DNA of 64,000 nucleotides from Desulfolutivibrio sulfodismutans DSM 3696 (GCF_013376455.1 NZ_CP045504.1:558001-622000), one strand, 5' to 3'; shown: positions 17,463 to 25,372, counted from the stretch's first letter. Notes: a model not told the origin generated them from the letters alone. Numbers and translations: made by a program.

Positions 17463-17881
17463 CCACCGACACCCTCACCGCCCCCCATGCCGCGCAACAG
17501 ACCGGCGTCTCGGACGTCTACGTCCGGCACCTGTGCGCGGCCGGGAAAATCCCCGGCGCTGTCCGCACCGACGCCGGGCACTGGCTGATCCCCGCCGCCT
17601 CCCTGGGCCACATCGCGCCCGCCGAACCCGGCGGCGAGGCCAATCACTGGACCGTGCACGAGGTGGAGCTGCTCGGCACCGACACCGACACCAACGTCGG
17701 CCTGCTCATCGGCCGCAGCGCCGAGGCCGTGCGCTACATGCGCACCCGCGACGGCATCCCGCCGTTCCCGCGCATGGCCCCGCTCGAACAACAAATTCCG
17801 CGCATGACCACCACGCGCCTGCGCGAAATCGTGGACCTGGTCGCCGCTGAAATCGCCCGCCGCGCCGAAAACAAGGAGTGA
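17459..17881 (+). CDS. MerR/excisionase-type helix-turn-helix protein
   Basis: A 140-residue protein. Residues 5-45 (LTAPHAAQQTGVSDVYVRHLCAAGKIPGAVRTDAGHWLIP) have the pattern of an excisionase/MerR-type winged helix: helix-turn-helix followed by a wing with G-W-x-I. Residues 58-105 (HWTVHEVELLGTDTDTNVGLLIGRSAEAVRYMRTRDGIPPF) look like a Myb/SANT-like helix-turn-helix. Two DNA-binding modules in a small protein suggest a phage regulator. Confidence 0.72.
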   Translation: MTTDTLTAPHAAQQTGVSDVYVRHLCAAGKIPGAVRTDAGHWLIPAASLGHIAPAEPGGEANHWTVHEVELLGTDTDTNVGLLIGRSAEAVRYMRTRDGIPPFPRMAPLEQQIPRMTTTRLREIVDLVAAEIARRAENKE

Positions 17882-17884
17882 ACC

Positions 17885-18088
17885 GTGACGAACGCGTTTT
17901 TGACCGTGGATCAGGCCGCGCCAATATTGGGGCTGTCGCCCAAGCGGTTGCGGGATCTGATCCGCAGGGATCGTGTGGTGGGAGTCACCAAATTCGGGCG
18001 CGCCTACGCCCTGGACCCCGAGAAAATGGCCATCGTCCCGGGCAAACCCGGGAGGCCAGCGGGTGCGGCAACCCCGTCGTCAGGGTAG
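17885..18088 (+). CDS. Small excisionase-like helix-turn-helix protein
   Basis: A 67-residue protein: FLTVDQAAPILGLSPKRLRDLIRRDRVVG followed by FGRAYALD is the usual excisionase/DNA-binding pattern (HTH_17). It starts three bases after the preceding stop. It lies far from the integrase, so it may be a regulator and not the Xis. A terminator follows at 18130. Confidence 0.75.
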   Translation: MTNAFLTVDQAAPILGLSPKRLRDLIRRDRVVGVTKFGRAYALDPEKMAIVPGKPGRPAGAATPSSG

Positions 18089-18129
18089 AAAATCCGGTCG
18101 GTTGCAGCCGTGCGCCCATGTTGCCGAGC

Positions 18130-18158
18130 AGCCCCGGAGCGATCCGGGGCTTTTTTTA
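18130..18158 (+). terminator. Rho-independent terminator after the small-gene cluster
   Basis: AGCCCCGGA, loop GCGA, TCCGGGGCT, then seven Ts: a 9-bp perfect stem closing the rightward small-gene operon. It faces the leftward repressor-led operon. Confidence 0.92.
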
Positions 18159-18282
18159 TCCGGCCGTGCCCGACGCATCCGGCGTGGGCAGCGTGACCTG
18201 GCCTTGGGCGGTTCCTCCCGTGACGCCAGTGGCGGCCGGGCGGATCGAGGTGAGGGAGGGAAGGTATCGGCGGCGGAGTTGA
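18159..18282 (+). pseudogene. Fragment of a tail-operon end gene
   Basis: The frame ends in VAAGRIEVREGRYRRRS, nearly the same as the last residues of the gene ending at 15606 (LAAGRIEIREGRYRERG). The nucleotide match is about 80 percent over roughly 50 bases (15551-15600 against 18229-18278), with no upstream similarity and no start. It is read as a leftover 3' end of a related tail gene. Confidence 0.55.
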
Positions 18283-18289
18283 GGGCGCG

Positions 18290-18607
18290 CTAATTTAACC
18301 AGCCAAATCCTTTCGCCATGAGCCCGGCTAGGCCCAACGCGACAAAAACGAGGGCTAGAAAAAACTGTTTTTGCCCGGCGCTGGCCTCTTTCCGCATGTC
18401 ACGGATATCGATCTCAATGTTGGAGAGCCGCTTATCCGTGCTTTCGGCCAGGGCTTCAAGTTTTGCTATCCGTGCTTCCATGCCTGAATCATTACCATCC
18501 CCGCCTTGGAAGTCAACGCCGTCGCCACGGTCATCGCCGCTGGCGAAATTGGCTCGTGGCCTGTTTTCTCGGATAGAGGTCGGGAAGGAATGAATTTTAG
18601 CTGGCAT
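18290..18607 (-). CDS. Coiled-coil membrane protein, XhlA/holin-like topology
   Basis: A 105-residue protein. Residues about 44-75 (MEARIAKLEALAESTDKRLSNIEIDIRDMRKEA) form a coiled coil, followed by a single C-terminal membrane helix (FFLALVFVALGLAGLMA) and a short tail. This is the architecture of hemolysin XhlA-type and other phage membrane proteins. It is the last gene of the repressor-led leftward operon, and its ATG overlaps the end of the zinc-ribbon gene. A membrane role in superinfection exclusion is as plausible as lysis. Confidence 0.72.
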   Translation of the reverse strand: MPAKIHSFPTSIRENRPRANFASGDDRGDGVDFQGGDGNDSGMEARIAKLEALAESTDKRLSNIEIDIRDMRKEASAGQKQFFLALVFVALGLAGLMAKGFGWLN

Positions 18608-18836
18608 TGCCACCCTCTAGCACCTTCAGCGAATGAAACACGATGTTTCCGCAATTTCGGCATAGCAGCATTGCACAACTGATGCTTGCCCCGCCAGACC
18701 ATCCCCCGGAAGGTGGCTCGGCAATCTTAAATGGCGCGGGGTCAATAGCAAATTCATCGCCGCCGCAACGCGAGCAGGGCAAAGTTGCGTTTTTTGATTC
18801 CAGTAGGTTTGATATCTTTGCTTGAAATTCATTCAT
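18597..18836 (-). CDS. Small zinc-ribbon protein
   Basis: A 79-residue protein with two CXXC pairs: CSRCGGDEFAIDPAPF and, about 35 residues on, CRNCGNIVF, which would bind one zinc. The ATG at 18836 was chosen for its spacing to GGAGA; another ATG stands two codons upstream. It overlaps the next gene in the operon. Function unknown. Confidence 0.72.
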   Translation of the reverse strand: MNEFQAKISNLLESKNATLPCSRCGGDEFAIDPAPFKIAEPPSGGWSGGASISCAMLLCRNCGNIVFHSLKVLEGGNAS

Positions 18837-18871
18837 TATCATCTTCTCCGTTGCCTTCAGTGGTTTTCCGG

Positions 18872-19471
18872 TCATTTGCACGTCACGGCCGTCGCATCCG
18901 TCCACAGCTCGGCGGTCTCGCCGGGCGGCCGGATGCGCGCGTGGCGAGAGGAATAATCGACATAGACCGTTTTGCCCTTGGCCAGGGTGATCACCATCCC
19001 GGAGGCCAGCAGTTTTTCGATGGCCGCAAGGTCGCGCTGGCTATGGTAGGTGTTGACGCGGTCCAGCAATTCCTCGCTCACCGCCGCGAAATGGCCGCCC
19101 TCGGTCACGCACTGGCCGGGCGCGAGGTGGGCGGTCTTGGCGGCGCGTTCTGTCTTGGCCGCAGCCTGTCGCTTCTGCCGCGCCTCGTCCTCGGCGGAGT
19201 GGGTGAACAGGGACACGGCAATGAGCACAGCCGCAACCAATCCAACCAAAGTCTTAGCGATCAGCTCCCAATCTTTCAGCGACAGGGGCGGCTTGGCTGC
19301 GGTCGGCGGCGCGTCCGGTTCGGCGGCGGCGGTCCCGGCGGACTCGGCCCCGGCCGTCCGGCTCCCGTACAGGTGCGCGCCGCACACCGGGCACAGGTGG
19401 CTCGGCGGCACATCCTCGCGGCGAAACTCCACGTTGCAGCTCGGGCAGGTGATGGATTCGATGGGCTTCAC
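18872..19471 (-). CDS. Zinc-ribbon membrane protein
   Basis: A 199-residue protein. The GTG start at 19471 overlaps the stop of the nuclease gene. Residues about 8-33 carry two CXXC pairs (CPSCNVEF and CPVCGAHLY), then a Pro/Ala linker. One membrane helix follows around residues 75-95 (LIAKTLVGLVAAVLIAVSLFT), then an outward-facing domain of about 100 residues with conserved-looking PGQCVTEGGHFAAVSEELLDRV. Tight coupling to the secreted nuclease suggests they work together. Confidence 0.72.
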   Translation of the reverse strand: MKPIESITCPSCNVEFRREDVPPSHLCPVCGAHLYGSRTAGAESAGTAAAEPDAPPTAAKPPLSLKDWELIAKTLVGLVAAVLIAVSLFTHSAEDEARQKRQAAAKTERAAKTAHLAPGQCVTEGGHFAAVSEELLDRVNTYHSQRDLAAIEKLLASGMVITLAKGKTVYVDYSSRHARIRPPGETAELWTDATAVTCK

Positions 19472-19989
19472 GGCGCGGCCTCGGCTTTTTGCCGCCGTCG
19501 CCAGGTGGCGGGCCGGATCGGGTCGGCGGCGGCCCACAGGCCCATGCCGGACCAGCGGGCCATCACGCCGTAAACCCCGAAATAGAGCCGGTCGTCCAGG
19601 CCGCACTGGTGGCAGTCCGGCCAGACCAGGCCCTCGCGCACCAGTTTCCAGGCCAGATCATTGCCGTCGGCGCGCACCCGGGCCACGGTGCGGCCGTAGC
19701 GGTCGACGGCCACGGCCATGACCTCAACCGGCCCGGCGTCCAGCAGCTCGGCGGCCCGGTCGGTGGCGTCGTCGCCTCCCGGCTGGTCGCGCTCGGGGGC
19801 GTCCACGTCGGCCAGGCGCACCCGCACCACCTGCCCCTGGGCGGCCAGGGAAAACGTGTCGCCGTCCACCACGCGCACGAGCCGCGCCGCCAGCCAGACG
19901 TGGCGCGGCAGGGGGTCGGCGGCGTGCCCGGCGGCGAACGCCGGGAGCAGGACGGCCGCCAGGGCCAGGGCGCGGAAGAGGATGCGCAT
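19468..19989 (-). CDS. Secreted thermonuclease (SNase-like) nuclease
   Basis: A 173-residue protein. Residues 1-23 form a signal peptide (RILFRALALAAVLLPAFAAG-HA). The SNase/Nuc signature is present: RVVDGDTFSL, VRVRLADVDAPERDQP and VDRYGRTVARV supply the Asp, Arg and Glu residues used by staphylococcal nuclease, followed by VREGLVWPD. Export predicts activity in the periplasm, where it could cut entering DNA. It is co-directional with, and close behind, the repressor gene, so it is probably expressed in the lysogen. Confidence 0.9.
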   Translation of the reverse strand: MRILFRALALAAVLLPAFAAGHAADPLPRHVWLAARLVRVVDGDTFSLAAQGQVVRVRLADVDAPERDQPGGDDATDRAAELLDAGPVEVMAVAVDRYGRTVARVRADGNDLAWKLVREGLVWPDCHQCGLDDRLYFGVYGVMARWSGMGLWAAADPIRPATWRRRQKAEAAP

Positions 19990-20004
19990 GGCGGGTGCTC
20001 CAGG

Positions 20005-20664
20005 TTACGAGAAAATGTGCTTGGCCCACCAGTCTTCGGAGATGATGCTCACGCGACTGCGGAACGGGTGGCATGTGCTTTCGCGGAACTCCATGGCCAG
20101 CTTGATTTTGTTGCCGAACGAGCTGTGTTTCCAGTCGCGGCTGGCCAGGGTGCCGACCACCAGGAAATCGGTGCTCTGCAACAGGGTGCCGTGAACCCAG
20201 CCTCCGAGATTCAGGATTTCCTCCACGACCTCGCTGCGCGCCCCGAAGGCGAAACGCCCGGTCAGGCAAAAAGAGTGGTTGTCAATCTGCACCTTGGGCG
20301 GCGGCGTGTCGAAAAACGAACAGGCCGACAGGGTGACGCCCGGGGCCTGGGGCGTGTGGCCGCAGGTGGCGGCCAGAAGCTCGAAGAGTTCACGCTTTTC
20401 GTTTTCGTCAAAGCGCCCGTCGCGCAAAAATTCATAGACCCGCGAGTAGATGAGATAGCCGACGTACTCCTGCTGCACGTCCAGGCGGCGGTTCAGCCAG
20501 TCCAGGAGGTAGTTCGCCTCCTGTTCGTTGACCGCGCCGTCGGCAATCATGCCGGTGCAAATGCCGAGCAGTTCGTCTAGTCCGCGCTCCTTGAGCCTCC
20601 TGGCGTTCAATGCCCGGTTGACGGGTTGACCGTGGGCGTCCTCGGCGTCGTTGTAGCTGGACAT
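20005..20664 (-). CDS. BRCT-domain protein with a helical N-terminal domain
   Basis: A 219-residue protein starting 4 nt after the repressor stop. Residues about 25-115 are helical and acidic, similar in style to TerB-like domains (GMIADGAVNEQEANYLLDWL, GRFDENEKRELFELL). Residues about 128-217 form a BRCT domain: HSFCLTGRFAFGARSEVVEEIL-GGWV, TDFLVVGTLAS and a terminal SEDWW. BRCT domains bind DNA ends, nicks or partner proteins. Close relatives occur in prophages and mobile DNA, but the role is not established. Confidence 0.85.
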   Translation of the reverse strand: MSSYNDAEDAHGQPVNRALNARRLKERGLDELLGICTGMIADGAVNEQEANYLLDWLNRRLDVQQEYVGYLIYSRVYEFLRDGRFDENEKRELFELLAATCGHTPQAPGVTLSACSFFDTPPPKVQIDNHSFCLTGRFAFGARSEVVEEILNLGGWVHGTLLQSTDFLVVGTLASRDWKHSSFGNKIKLAMEFRESTCHPFRSRVSIISEDWWAKHIFS

Positions 20665-20668
20665 GACG

Positions 20669-21196
20669 TCACTCCTTCATTGGAGTTTTGTGGTCGGTGG
20701 CGTTAAATCCGGCAAGACGTTCCTGGACAGTGTGTCCATTATGCGGTGGAGATTCCGCGAAAGCATAATCCTTTGTTGCTGCGTTGCGTCGTTGATCGTC
20801 AAGAAACCGGAACAACGCTTCTTTCCTTGTCTCGTTTGATGCGTCCATGCGGTCAAGACTTACCTCAAGCGCGGCCAAGTTGCGTTCAAACGGGGTTTTT
20901 TCGTCGGACTTCGTCTCGGCGGCCGGGGGGTTGTCGCGGAACATGGCCCCCTCGCCGGTCAAAAGCCAGTGAGATGAGATGTTAAAAATGCGAACGAGTT
21001 TCGCGAGAAAAGAAGCCGAAGGCTCACGATCACCGTTTACATAACCAGAAATAGTTGCTTTTTGCACGCCAGTTTGTTTGGCAAACTCAATATCTTTCAT
21101 ATCTAATGACTTGATAAGTTTACGAAACCTCTCGCCAAGAAGAGCTTTAAAATTGTCCTCAGCGGAGGTGGGTGGTGAAGAAAAATTTGTTGACAA
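20669..21196 (-). CDS. CI-like phage repressor (XRE family)
   Basis: A 175-residue protein. Residues about 15-75 are a classic HTH_3 domain: FRKLIKSLDMKDIEFAKQTGVQKATISGYVNGDREPSASFLAKLVRIF, followed by SSHWLLTGEG as in CI/C2-type repressors. No S24 peptidase domain is seen; the C-terminal half is short and hydrophilic. No ATG lies just before the domain, so a TTG at 21196 with AAGG eight bases upstream was chosen; an in-frame ATG at 21319 would add an unlikely basic leader. It heads the leftward operon. Confidence 0.85.
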   Translation of the reverse strand: MSTNFSSPPTSAEDNFKALLGERFRKLIKSLDMKDIEFAKQTGVQKATISGYVNGDREPSASFLAKLVRIFNISSHWLLTGEGAMFRDNPPAAETKSDEKTPFERNLAALEVSLDRMDASNETRKEALFRFLDDQRRNAATKDYAFAESPPHNGHTVQERLAGFNATDHKTPMKE

Positions 21197-21218
21197 AGTT
21201 CGCGCCTTTTCGTTAAAG
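21184..21218 (+). promoter_or_regulatory. Rightward promoter overlapped by a repressor operator
   Basis: TTGACA at 21190-21195, a 17-bp spacer and TTAAAG at 21213-21218. The -35 lies inside the palindrome TTTGTTGACAAA (21186-21197), whose flanks extend the symmetry. Between a repressor gene and a divergent gene this is where the phage switch operator belongs. Seen in sequence; function inferred. Confidence 0.6.
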
Positions 21219-21336
21219 CCCAAATCATGCGAACGGCAACGCACCGCGAAACCCGCCCCAACCCCATTCGCCCGCGTCGCCGCACTCCCGCCCCTGGGGC
21301 GAACGCCGCGCCGGGGCAACCAAACGGAGGCACGTC

Positions 21337-21708
21337 ATGACCGACATGCAACCCACCTGGTCCGACACACACACCGACCGGGAGCAATTTCTCCCGGGGA
21401 TAGCCCCGTTTCTACCGGTCCTGGAACGCCACGTCATTGATGATTGCGGCGTTCTCGAGTTCACCCGCTGCACGAGACGAGCCGATGGCGGCCGGTTCAG
21501 GGTCGTGGTCGCCTTCGCCCCTTCGTGCGAATTTGAAGGCGCCGTGGCCGCGCACATCCTTCGTTCTGATTTGCGGGTCGCCGACGGCGATTTCATCTCG
21601 ATCAGCTCCTCCTGGCGCAGTGACAAAGACCTTCCGGATCGCTCCCTGACCCCGGAAATCCTCGACGCCGTGCTGGAGAGCATGGCCTATTGCGGCGATG
21701 ACAGATGA
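21337..21708 (+). CDS. Phage protein of unknown function at the early-operon start
   Basis: A 123-residue alpha/beta protein with GGAGG before the ATG. It is the first gene rightward from the switch region, where a cro-like gene would be expected, yet it has no helix-turn-helix. Recognisable pieces are DDCGVLEFTRCTRRADGGRFRVVVAFAP and DFISISSSWRSDKD, a mixed beta pattern. Its last 22 bases overlap the end of the convergent gene. Confidence 0.68.
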   Translation: MTDMQPTWSDTHTDREQFLPGIAPFLPVLERHVIDDCGVLEFTRCTRRADGGRFRVVVAFAPSCEFEGAVAAHILRSDLRVADGDFISISSSWRSDKDLPDRSLTPEILDAVLESMAYCGDDR

Positions 21709-21995
21709 GTCTTTTCGTCACTGCCATCCTCTTTGCGGGGGCCGTAGTAGATTTCGGCATTTTCCGTGGAGCCACGGTCCCGGTTTTCGGCGAAGACCAG
21801 ACTGTCGAGCTCACTTCGAAGTTCTTCGATCGCATCGAGCGCCCTGCCGATCCGGCGGTGGACCTTTTCCTTGAAAGGATATGCCTTGCTGGCTTCGACC
21901 GTAAGTTTGACGAGCGTTGTCCGGGCGGCATGGATGGCGTCGCCGAACCGCTGGTGTTGCTCCAGCGTGAACCCCTTTTTGCGCCGTTTATCCAT
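21687..21995 (-). CDS. Small helical phage protein
   Basis: A 102-residue protein on the minus strand with AGGAG 6 nt before its ATG. It is helical and basic at the N-terminus (MDKRRKKGFTLEQHQRFGDAI, then KEKVHRRIGRALDAIEELRSELDSLVF), and might bind nucleic acid. It lies alone between two rightward genes and would be transcribed against them. No family recognised. Confidence 0.68.
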   Translation of the reverse strand: MDKRRKKGFTLEQHQRFGDAIHAARTTLVKLTVEASKAYPFKEKVHRRIGRALDAIEELRSELDSLVFAENRDRGSTENAEIYYGPRKEDGSDEKTHLSSPQ

Positions 21996-22029
21996 CGTTA
22001 GCTCCTACAGCGAGAAGAGGAAAACCGTT

Positions 22030-22350
22030 ATGAATTTACGCGAACAGATACGCAACCCGAACCCCTCCCGTCAAGTCCGCCTGAAGGCGTTTTTGCTGCA
22101 ATGCGAGGTGGAATATCAGGCCCTGGCCGACGCGCTGGGCATCAGCAAGGGGGCGTTGTGTGACGTTTTTTCCGGGAGGCGGCCCAGTCCGAAACACATC
22201 GCCCGGCTGATCGAGCTGGGTATCCCGGCAGAGCTTTTGCCCGAGCCGCCCGCGCCCCGGTTTCCCCCTCGCAGGCCCGCCCCGCCCCTGGTTGGCGAGG
22301 CGTCGGGGGCCGGTTTTCTGTCCAAGCTGAAAAAGGCCGTGGGCCTGTAG
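22030..22350 (+). CDS. Helix-turn-helix phage regulator
   Basis: A 106-residue protein; the ATG at 22030 follows an AGAGGAAAACC site. Residues about 14-65 (RLKAFLLQCEVEYQALADALGISKGALCDVFSGRRPSPKHIARLIELGIP) form an XRE-like helix-turn-helix in which GISKGALCDVFSGRR is the recognition part. A Pro-rich linker and a short basic tail (SKLKKAVGL) follow. Probably a Cro-like or early regulator. Confidence 0.78.
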   Translation: MNLREQIRNPNPSRQVRLKAFLLQCEVEYQALADALGISKGALCDVFSGRRPSPKHIARLIELGIPAELLPEPPAPRFPPRRPAPPLVGEASGAGFLSKLKKAVGL

Positions 22351-22398
22351 CCCGACATTCGCACCCCAACACGATTTTCCGCGCAAGGACAAGATGCG

Positions 22399-22890
22399 AT
22401 GACAGACCAAAACAAGACCATGAGCCTCGATCTGGCCAAGCTCGGCTACGGCGACGTGATCGCCATGCAGGCCCGGATGTCCGGCCGCTCCTGGGACGAG
22501 ATTGCGGATTTCGTGGGCTGGTCGAGCGCCAACATCTCCCGGATTTTGAACCCCAGCGACCCGTACTGGCCGACGCTGCCGTCCCTGGCCCGGTTTTGCG
22601 TGATCACGCGTTCGACCCTGGTCCTGGACTGCATCCGGGCCAAGGCCAAGGAAATCGGTTTCGACGCCGCGCCGGACCCGCTGGACCCCGAGGCGCTGGT
22701 GTTCGCCATCGGCGATCTGTTCCGGGAGATGGCGGACGTGGCCCGGGAGGGCGAGCGGGCCGTGGCGGATCGGCACATCGATCCCGACGACGCGCGGCGC
22801 GTGATCCGGGAGCTGTACGACCTGGTCAACGCCTGCCTGGACGTGATCGGCGGGCTGCGGCCGCTGCGCGAGGCCGGGAGGCAGTCGTGA
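22399..22890 (+). CDS. Phage DNA-binding regulator (CII-like position)
   Basis: A 163-residue protein. Residues about 20-60 (GDVIAMQARMSGRSWDEIADFVGWSSANISRILNPSDPYWPTLPSL) are a helix-turn-helix reminiscent of CII-type and toxin-associated XRE proteins, followed by an acidic helical C-terminus. It is first in a tightly coupled series (GTGA and TGATG overlaps) that runs to the integrase, suggesting control of early replication or recombination genes. Confidence 0.75.
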   Translation: MTDQNKTMSLDLAKLGYGDVIAMQARMSGRSWDEIADFVGWSSANISRILNPSDPYWPTLPSLARFCVITRSTLVLDCIRAKAKEIGFDAAPDPLDPEALVFAIGDLFREMADVAREGERAVADRHIDPDDARRVIRELYDLVNACLDVIGGLRPLREAGRQS

Positions 22891-23267
22891 ACACTGTCGT
22901 CCCCTTCGTGGTCCGCGACCGAGCCGGGGCCGCCTCCCTCCGGTTCGGCGCCGACGAGGCGTCGGGGGTGTCGCGGGTAGGCGCGGCGCTCCCGGCGTCG
23001 CGGGCCGCGAGGCAGGACGTGGGGCCGGGCGTGGCCCAGGCCTCGGGCCGGGTGAGCGAGGCCCTGGACGATTTCGCTGGTCGCGATCTGGCGGCGGCGG
23101 TGTCGGCGCTGCGCCGGGCCATGGAGTGCCCGGGCCTGACCACCACCGAGCGCAAGGCGCTGCGCGGCGCGCTGGCCACGGTGGCCGGGGTGATGCGGGT
23201 GCGCGACGAACGGCGGCGGCGGCCGGTGGACCGTCGGATGCTGCAAACGCCACGGGGGGATTGGTGA
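22887..23267 (+). CDS. Small phage early protein, unknown
   Basis: A 126-residue protein with a GTG start overlapping the previous stop and a TGATG overlap at its end. Helical Ala/Arg-rich segments (SEALDDFAGRDLAAAVSALRRAMECPGLTTTERKALRGALATVAGVM) and a basic C-terminus (RRRRPVDRRML) suggest nucleic-acid contact. No family recognised. Confidence 0.68.
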   Translation: MNTVVPFVVRDRAGAASLRFGADEASGVSRVGAALPASRAARQDVGPGVAQASGRVSEALDDFAGRDLAAAVSALRRAMECPGLTTTERKALRGALATVAGVMRVRDERRRRPVDRRMLQTPRGDW

Positions 23268-24094
23268 TGAAAGAGCGGCCGATCCTGTTTTCCGCGCCGA
23301 TGGTGCTGGGCAACCGCGCCGGGCGCAAGACCCAGACGCGGCGGGTGATGCGGGTGCAGCCGCCGGACAGTCATACGGGCCGGTGGACGTTTTGCGTGTC
23401 GAGCACAGTTAGGGACGACATAGACCGTTGGAGTTTTATGGTCATTGATCCACAGGGGGCTGTTTTCACCGAGCGCGGCAGGGAGACGTGTTTAGCGACG
23501 GTCCGGTCACCGCACCTGGTGGGCGACCGGCTGTGGGTGCGGGAGACGTTTTGGCAGGCAGGCAGCTATCCCTGCGGACTTCCAAGCGGTGAGCCGCAAT
23601 CGCTTGCGAGTTGCAGGGGGCCACTGATCCACTACGCCGCAGACGGCAACCCTCCAGACACGCCCAATCGTCATTACCCCACCGGGTTGGGCGGGGTGCA
23701 TCACTTTTCCGCGCCAGATCCTTACGCCATGTGGGAGAAACGTCCCTCCATCCACATGCCCCGCGGGGCCTCCCGCAACACCTACGAGGTTGTGGCGGTA
23801 CGGCCGCAGCGCCTCCTGGACATCACGCCTGCGGACGTGGCGGCCGAGGGGCTGGTGCGGCTGTCCAAGGATGGCCGCATCTGGAAATGGGGCCTGCCGG
23901 ATCGCGACGGGCTGCCCGGGACGGATGATCATGGCTGGCCGTGGTCGGAGTGGCGCGATGATCCGGTGCGGGCCTATCTCAAGCTCTGGGATCAGATCAA
24001 TGCGGCGCGCGGCTTCGGCTCGGACAAAAATCCGTGGGTGTGGGCGATCAGCTACCGCGACATCACGGCAAAGGCCAAGGCCGAAGCGGCGTGA
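23267..24094 (+). CDS. Phage protein with the GRKTQTRRV (ASCH-related) motif
   Basis: A 275-residue protein. It begins MKERPILFSAPMVLGNRAGRKTQTRRVM, the hallmark of a family widespread in temperate phages (often labelled hypothetical or morphogenetic protein), with further family segments GDRLWVRETFW, MPRGASRNTYEVVAVRPQRLLDIT and NPWVWAISY. The fold is related to ASCH/PUA-like RNA-binding domains. The actual function is not known. Confidence 0.8.
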   Translation: MKERPILFSAPMVLGNRAGRKTQTRRVMRVQPPDSHTGRWTFCVSSTVRDDIDRWSFMVIDPQGAVFTERGRETCLATVRSPHLVGDRLWVRETFWQAGSYPCGLPSGEPQSLASCRGPLIHYAADGNPPDTPNRHYPTGLGGVHHFSAPDPYAMWEKRPSIHMPRGASRNTYEVVAVRPQRLLDITPADVAAEGLVRLSKDGRIWKWGLPDRDGLPGTDDHGWPWSEWRDDPVRAYLKLWDQINAARGFGSDKNPWVWAISYRDITAKAKAEAA

Positions 24095-24219
24095 TCCTGT
24101 TTCTGGCCGGGGTGGCCACGGGCGCGGCCCTGGCCGGGGTGCTCTGGCTGGGCCTGACGGTGACGGACGACGAGCTCCCGGCCGGGGGCGACGAACCAAA
24201 CGACGACGAATGGTTTTGA
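24091..24219 (+). CDS. Short membrane peptide
   Basis: A 42-residue protein from a GTG overlapping the preceding TGA. It has a single membrane helix (ILFLAGVATGAALAGVLWLGL) and an acidic tail ending DEWF. The coupling to both neighbours supports it as real; function unknown. Confidence 0.55.
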   Translation: MILFLAGVATGAALAGVLWLGLTVTDDELPAGGDEPNDDEWF

Positions 24220-24229
24220 GGAGGCGGGG

Positions 24230-25372
24230 ATGGGCGACAAAAGCAAAATCGAATGGTGCGATGCGACGTGGAACCCGGTGGTGGGATGTTCAAGGATATC
24301 CCCGGGATGCGACCACTGCTACGCGTCGAGGATGGCCTGTCGTCTGGCGCAAATCCCAACAGCCCCGCATCAATATCGGGAGGTCGTGGACCAGGACAAC
24401 CAAGCCTGGAACGGGCGAACGGAGTTCGTAACGTCTGCCATGGAGCAGCCGTTTCGTTGGAAAAGAGGTCGCCATATTTTCGTCGGGTCAATGACCGACC
24501 TGTTTCATCCGTCCACGCCGGACGAATGGCTGGACCGCATTTTCGCGGTCATGGCCCTCACTGCCCGGCATCGTTTTTTGCTCCTGGCCAAACGTCCGGA
24601 GAGGATGCGCGACTACATGACGCAGGTGACGCCGCAACGCCTTGCCCACGCAGCGACGGAACTCCAAGGAGAGGAGGCCGCCAAAGTGGTGTTGGCCGTC
24701 CTGAATGACACCTTGTGCGGAGTTCGTAATGTGGGCTGGCCGATGCGCCATGTCTGGCTCGGCGTTACGGCCGAGGATCAGGCCAGGGCCGACGAACGTA
24801 TCCCGATCCTGCGCGACACCCCGGCGGTGGTTCGGTTCGTGTCGTTCGAGCCGCTCCTGGGGCAGGTGGATTGCCGCCGTTTTTTGGTCCCGTTGAGGCG
24901 GGAGATCACCCCGAGGGGAAGGGAGAACGTGGTGAGCCCTCCGGGTGTGAATTGGGCCATCTGCGGCGGCGAGAGCGGCCCGGGCGCACGGCCCATGCAT
25001 CCGGACTGGGTGCGGGGGCTGCGGGGCCAGTGCCAAGATGCGGATGTGCCGTTTTTCTTCAAATCTTGGGGCGATTGGCGGCCAGGTCTGCCCAATGGCC
25101 AGCAGAAGGCTGTCGGCATCACCCCGAACGGGGGCACGTACAGTCACGATGCAGCGGAGTTTTTCGGCGAAACCTGGCCGGACAACGCCAGGTGCATGGC
25201 CCGCGTCGGCAAGAAAAGCGCCGGTCGCATGCTCGATGGAAAAACGTGGGACGAGGTTCTGGAGCCGAACAGATCCACAACGGCCAAGACGTGGAGCGCC
25301 GTCCGACGCAAGAAATGCCGTGCGGAAATGCGCGCGGACGAAGAAACGATCGCTGCAGGGAGGACGTCATGA
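24230..25372 (+). CDS. Phage Gp37/Gp68 family protein (DUF5131)
   Basis: A 380-residue protein with GAGGAGG before its ATG. The family signature is clear: SKIEWCDATWNPVVGCSRISPGCDHCYA, HIFVGSMTDLFHP, RFLLLAKRPERM, VWLGVTAEDQ, RFVSFEPLLG, WAICGGESGPGARPM and FFFKSWG. The cysteines in CSRISPGCDHC plus the later conserved ones are thought to bind an iron-sulfur cluster, and the fold is related to radical-SAM/SPL-type enzymes. The biochemical role is unknown. Confidence 0.9.
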   Translation: MGDKSKIEWCDATWNPVVGCSRISPGCDHCYASRMACRLAQIPTAPHQYREVVDQDNQAWNGRTEFVTSAMEQPFRWKRGRHIFVGSMTDLFHPSTPDEWLDRIFAVMALTARHRFLLLAKRPERMRDYMTQVTPQRLAHAATELQGEEAAKVVLAVLNDTLCGVRNVGWPMRHVWLGVTAEDQARADERIPILRDTPAVVRFVSFEPLLGQVDCRRFLVPLRREITPRGRENVVSPPGVNWAICGGESGPGARPMHPDWVRGLRGQCQDADVPFFFKSWGDWRPGLPNGQQKAVGITPNGGTYSHDAAEFFGETWPDNARCMARVGKKSAGRMLDGKTWDEVLEPNRSTTAKTWSAVRRKKCRAEMRADEETIAAGRTS

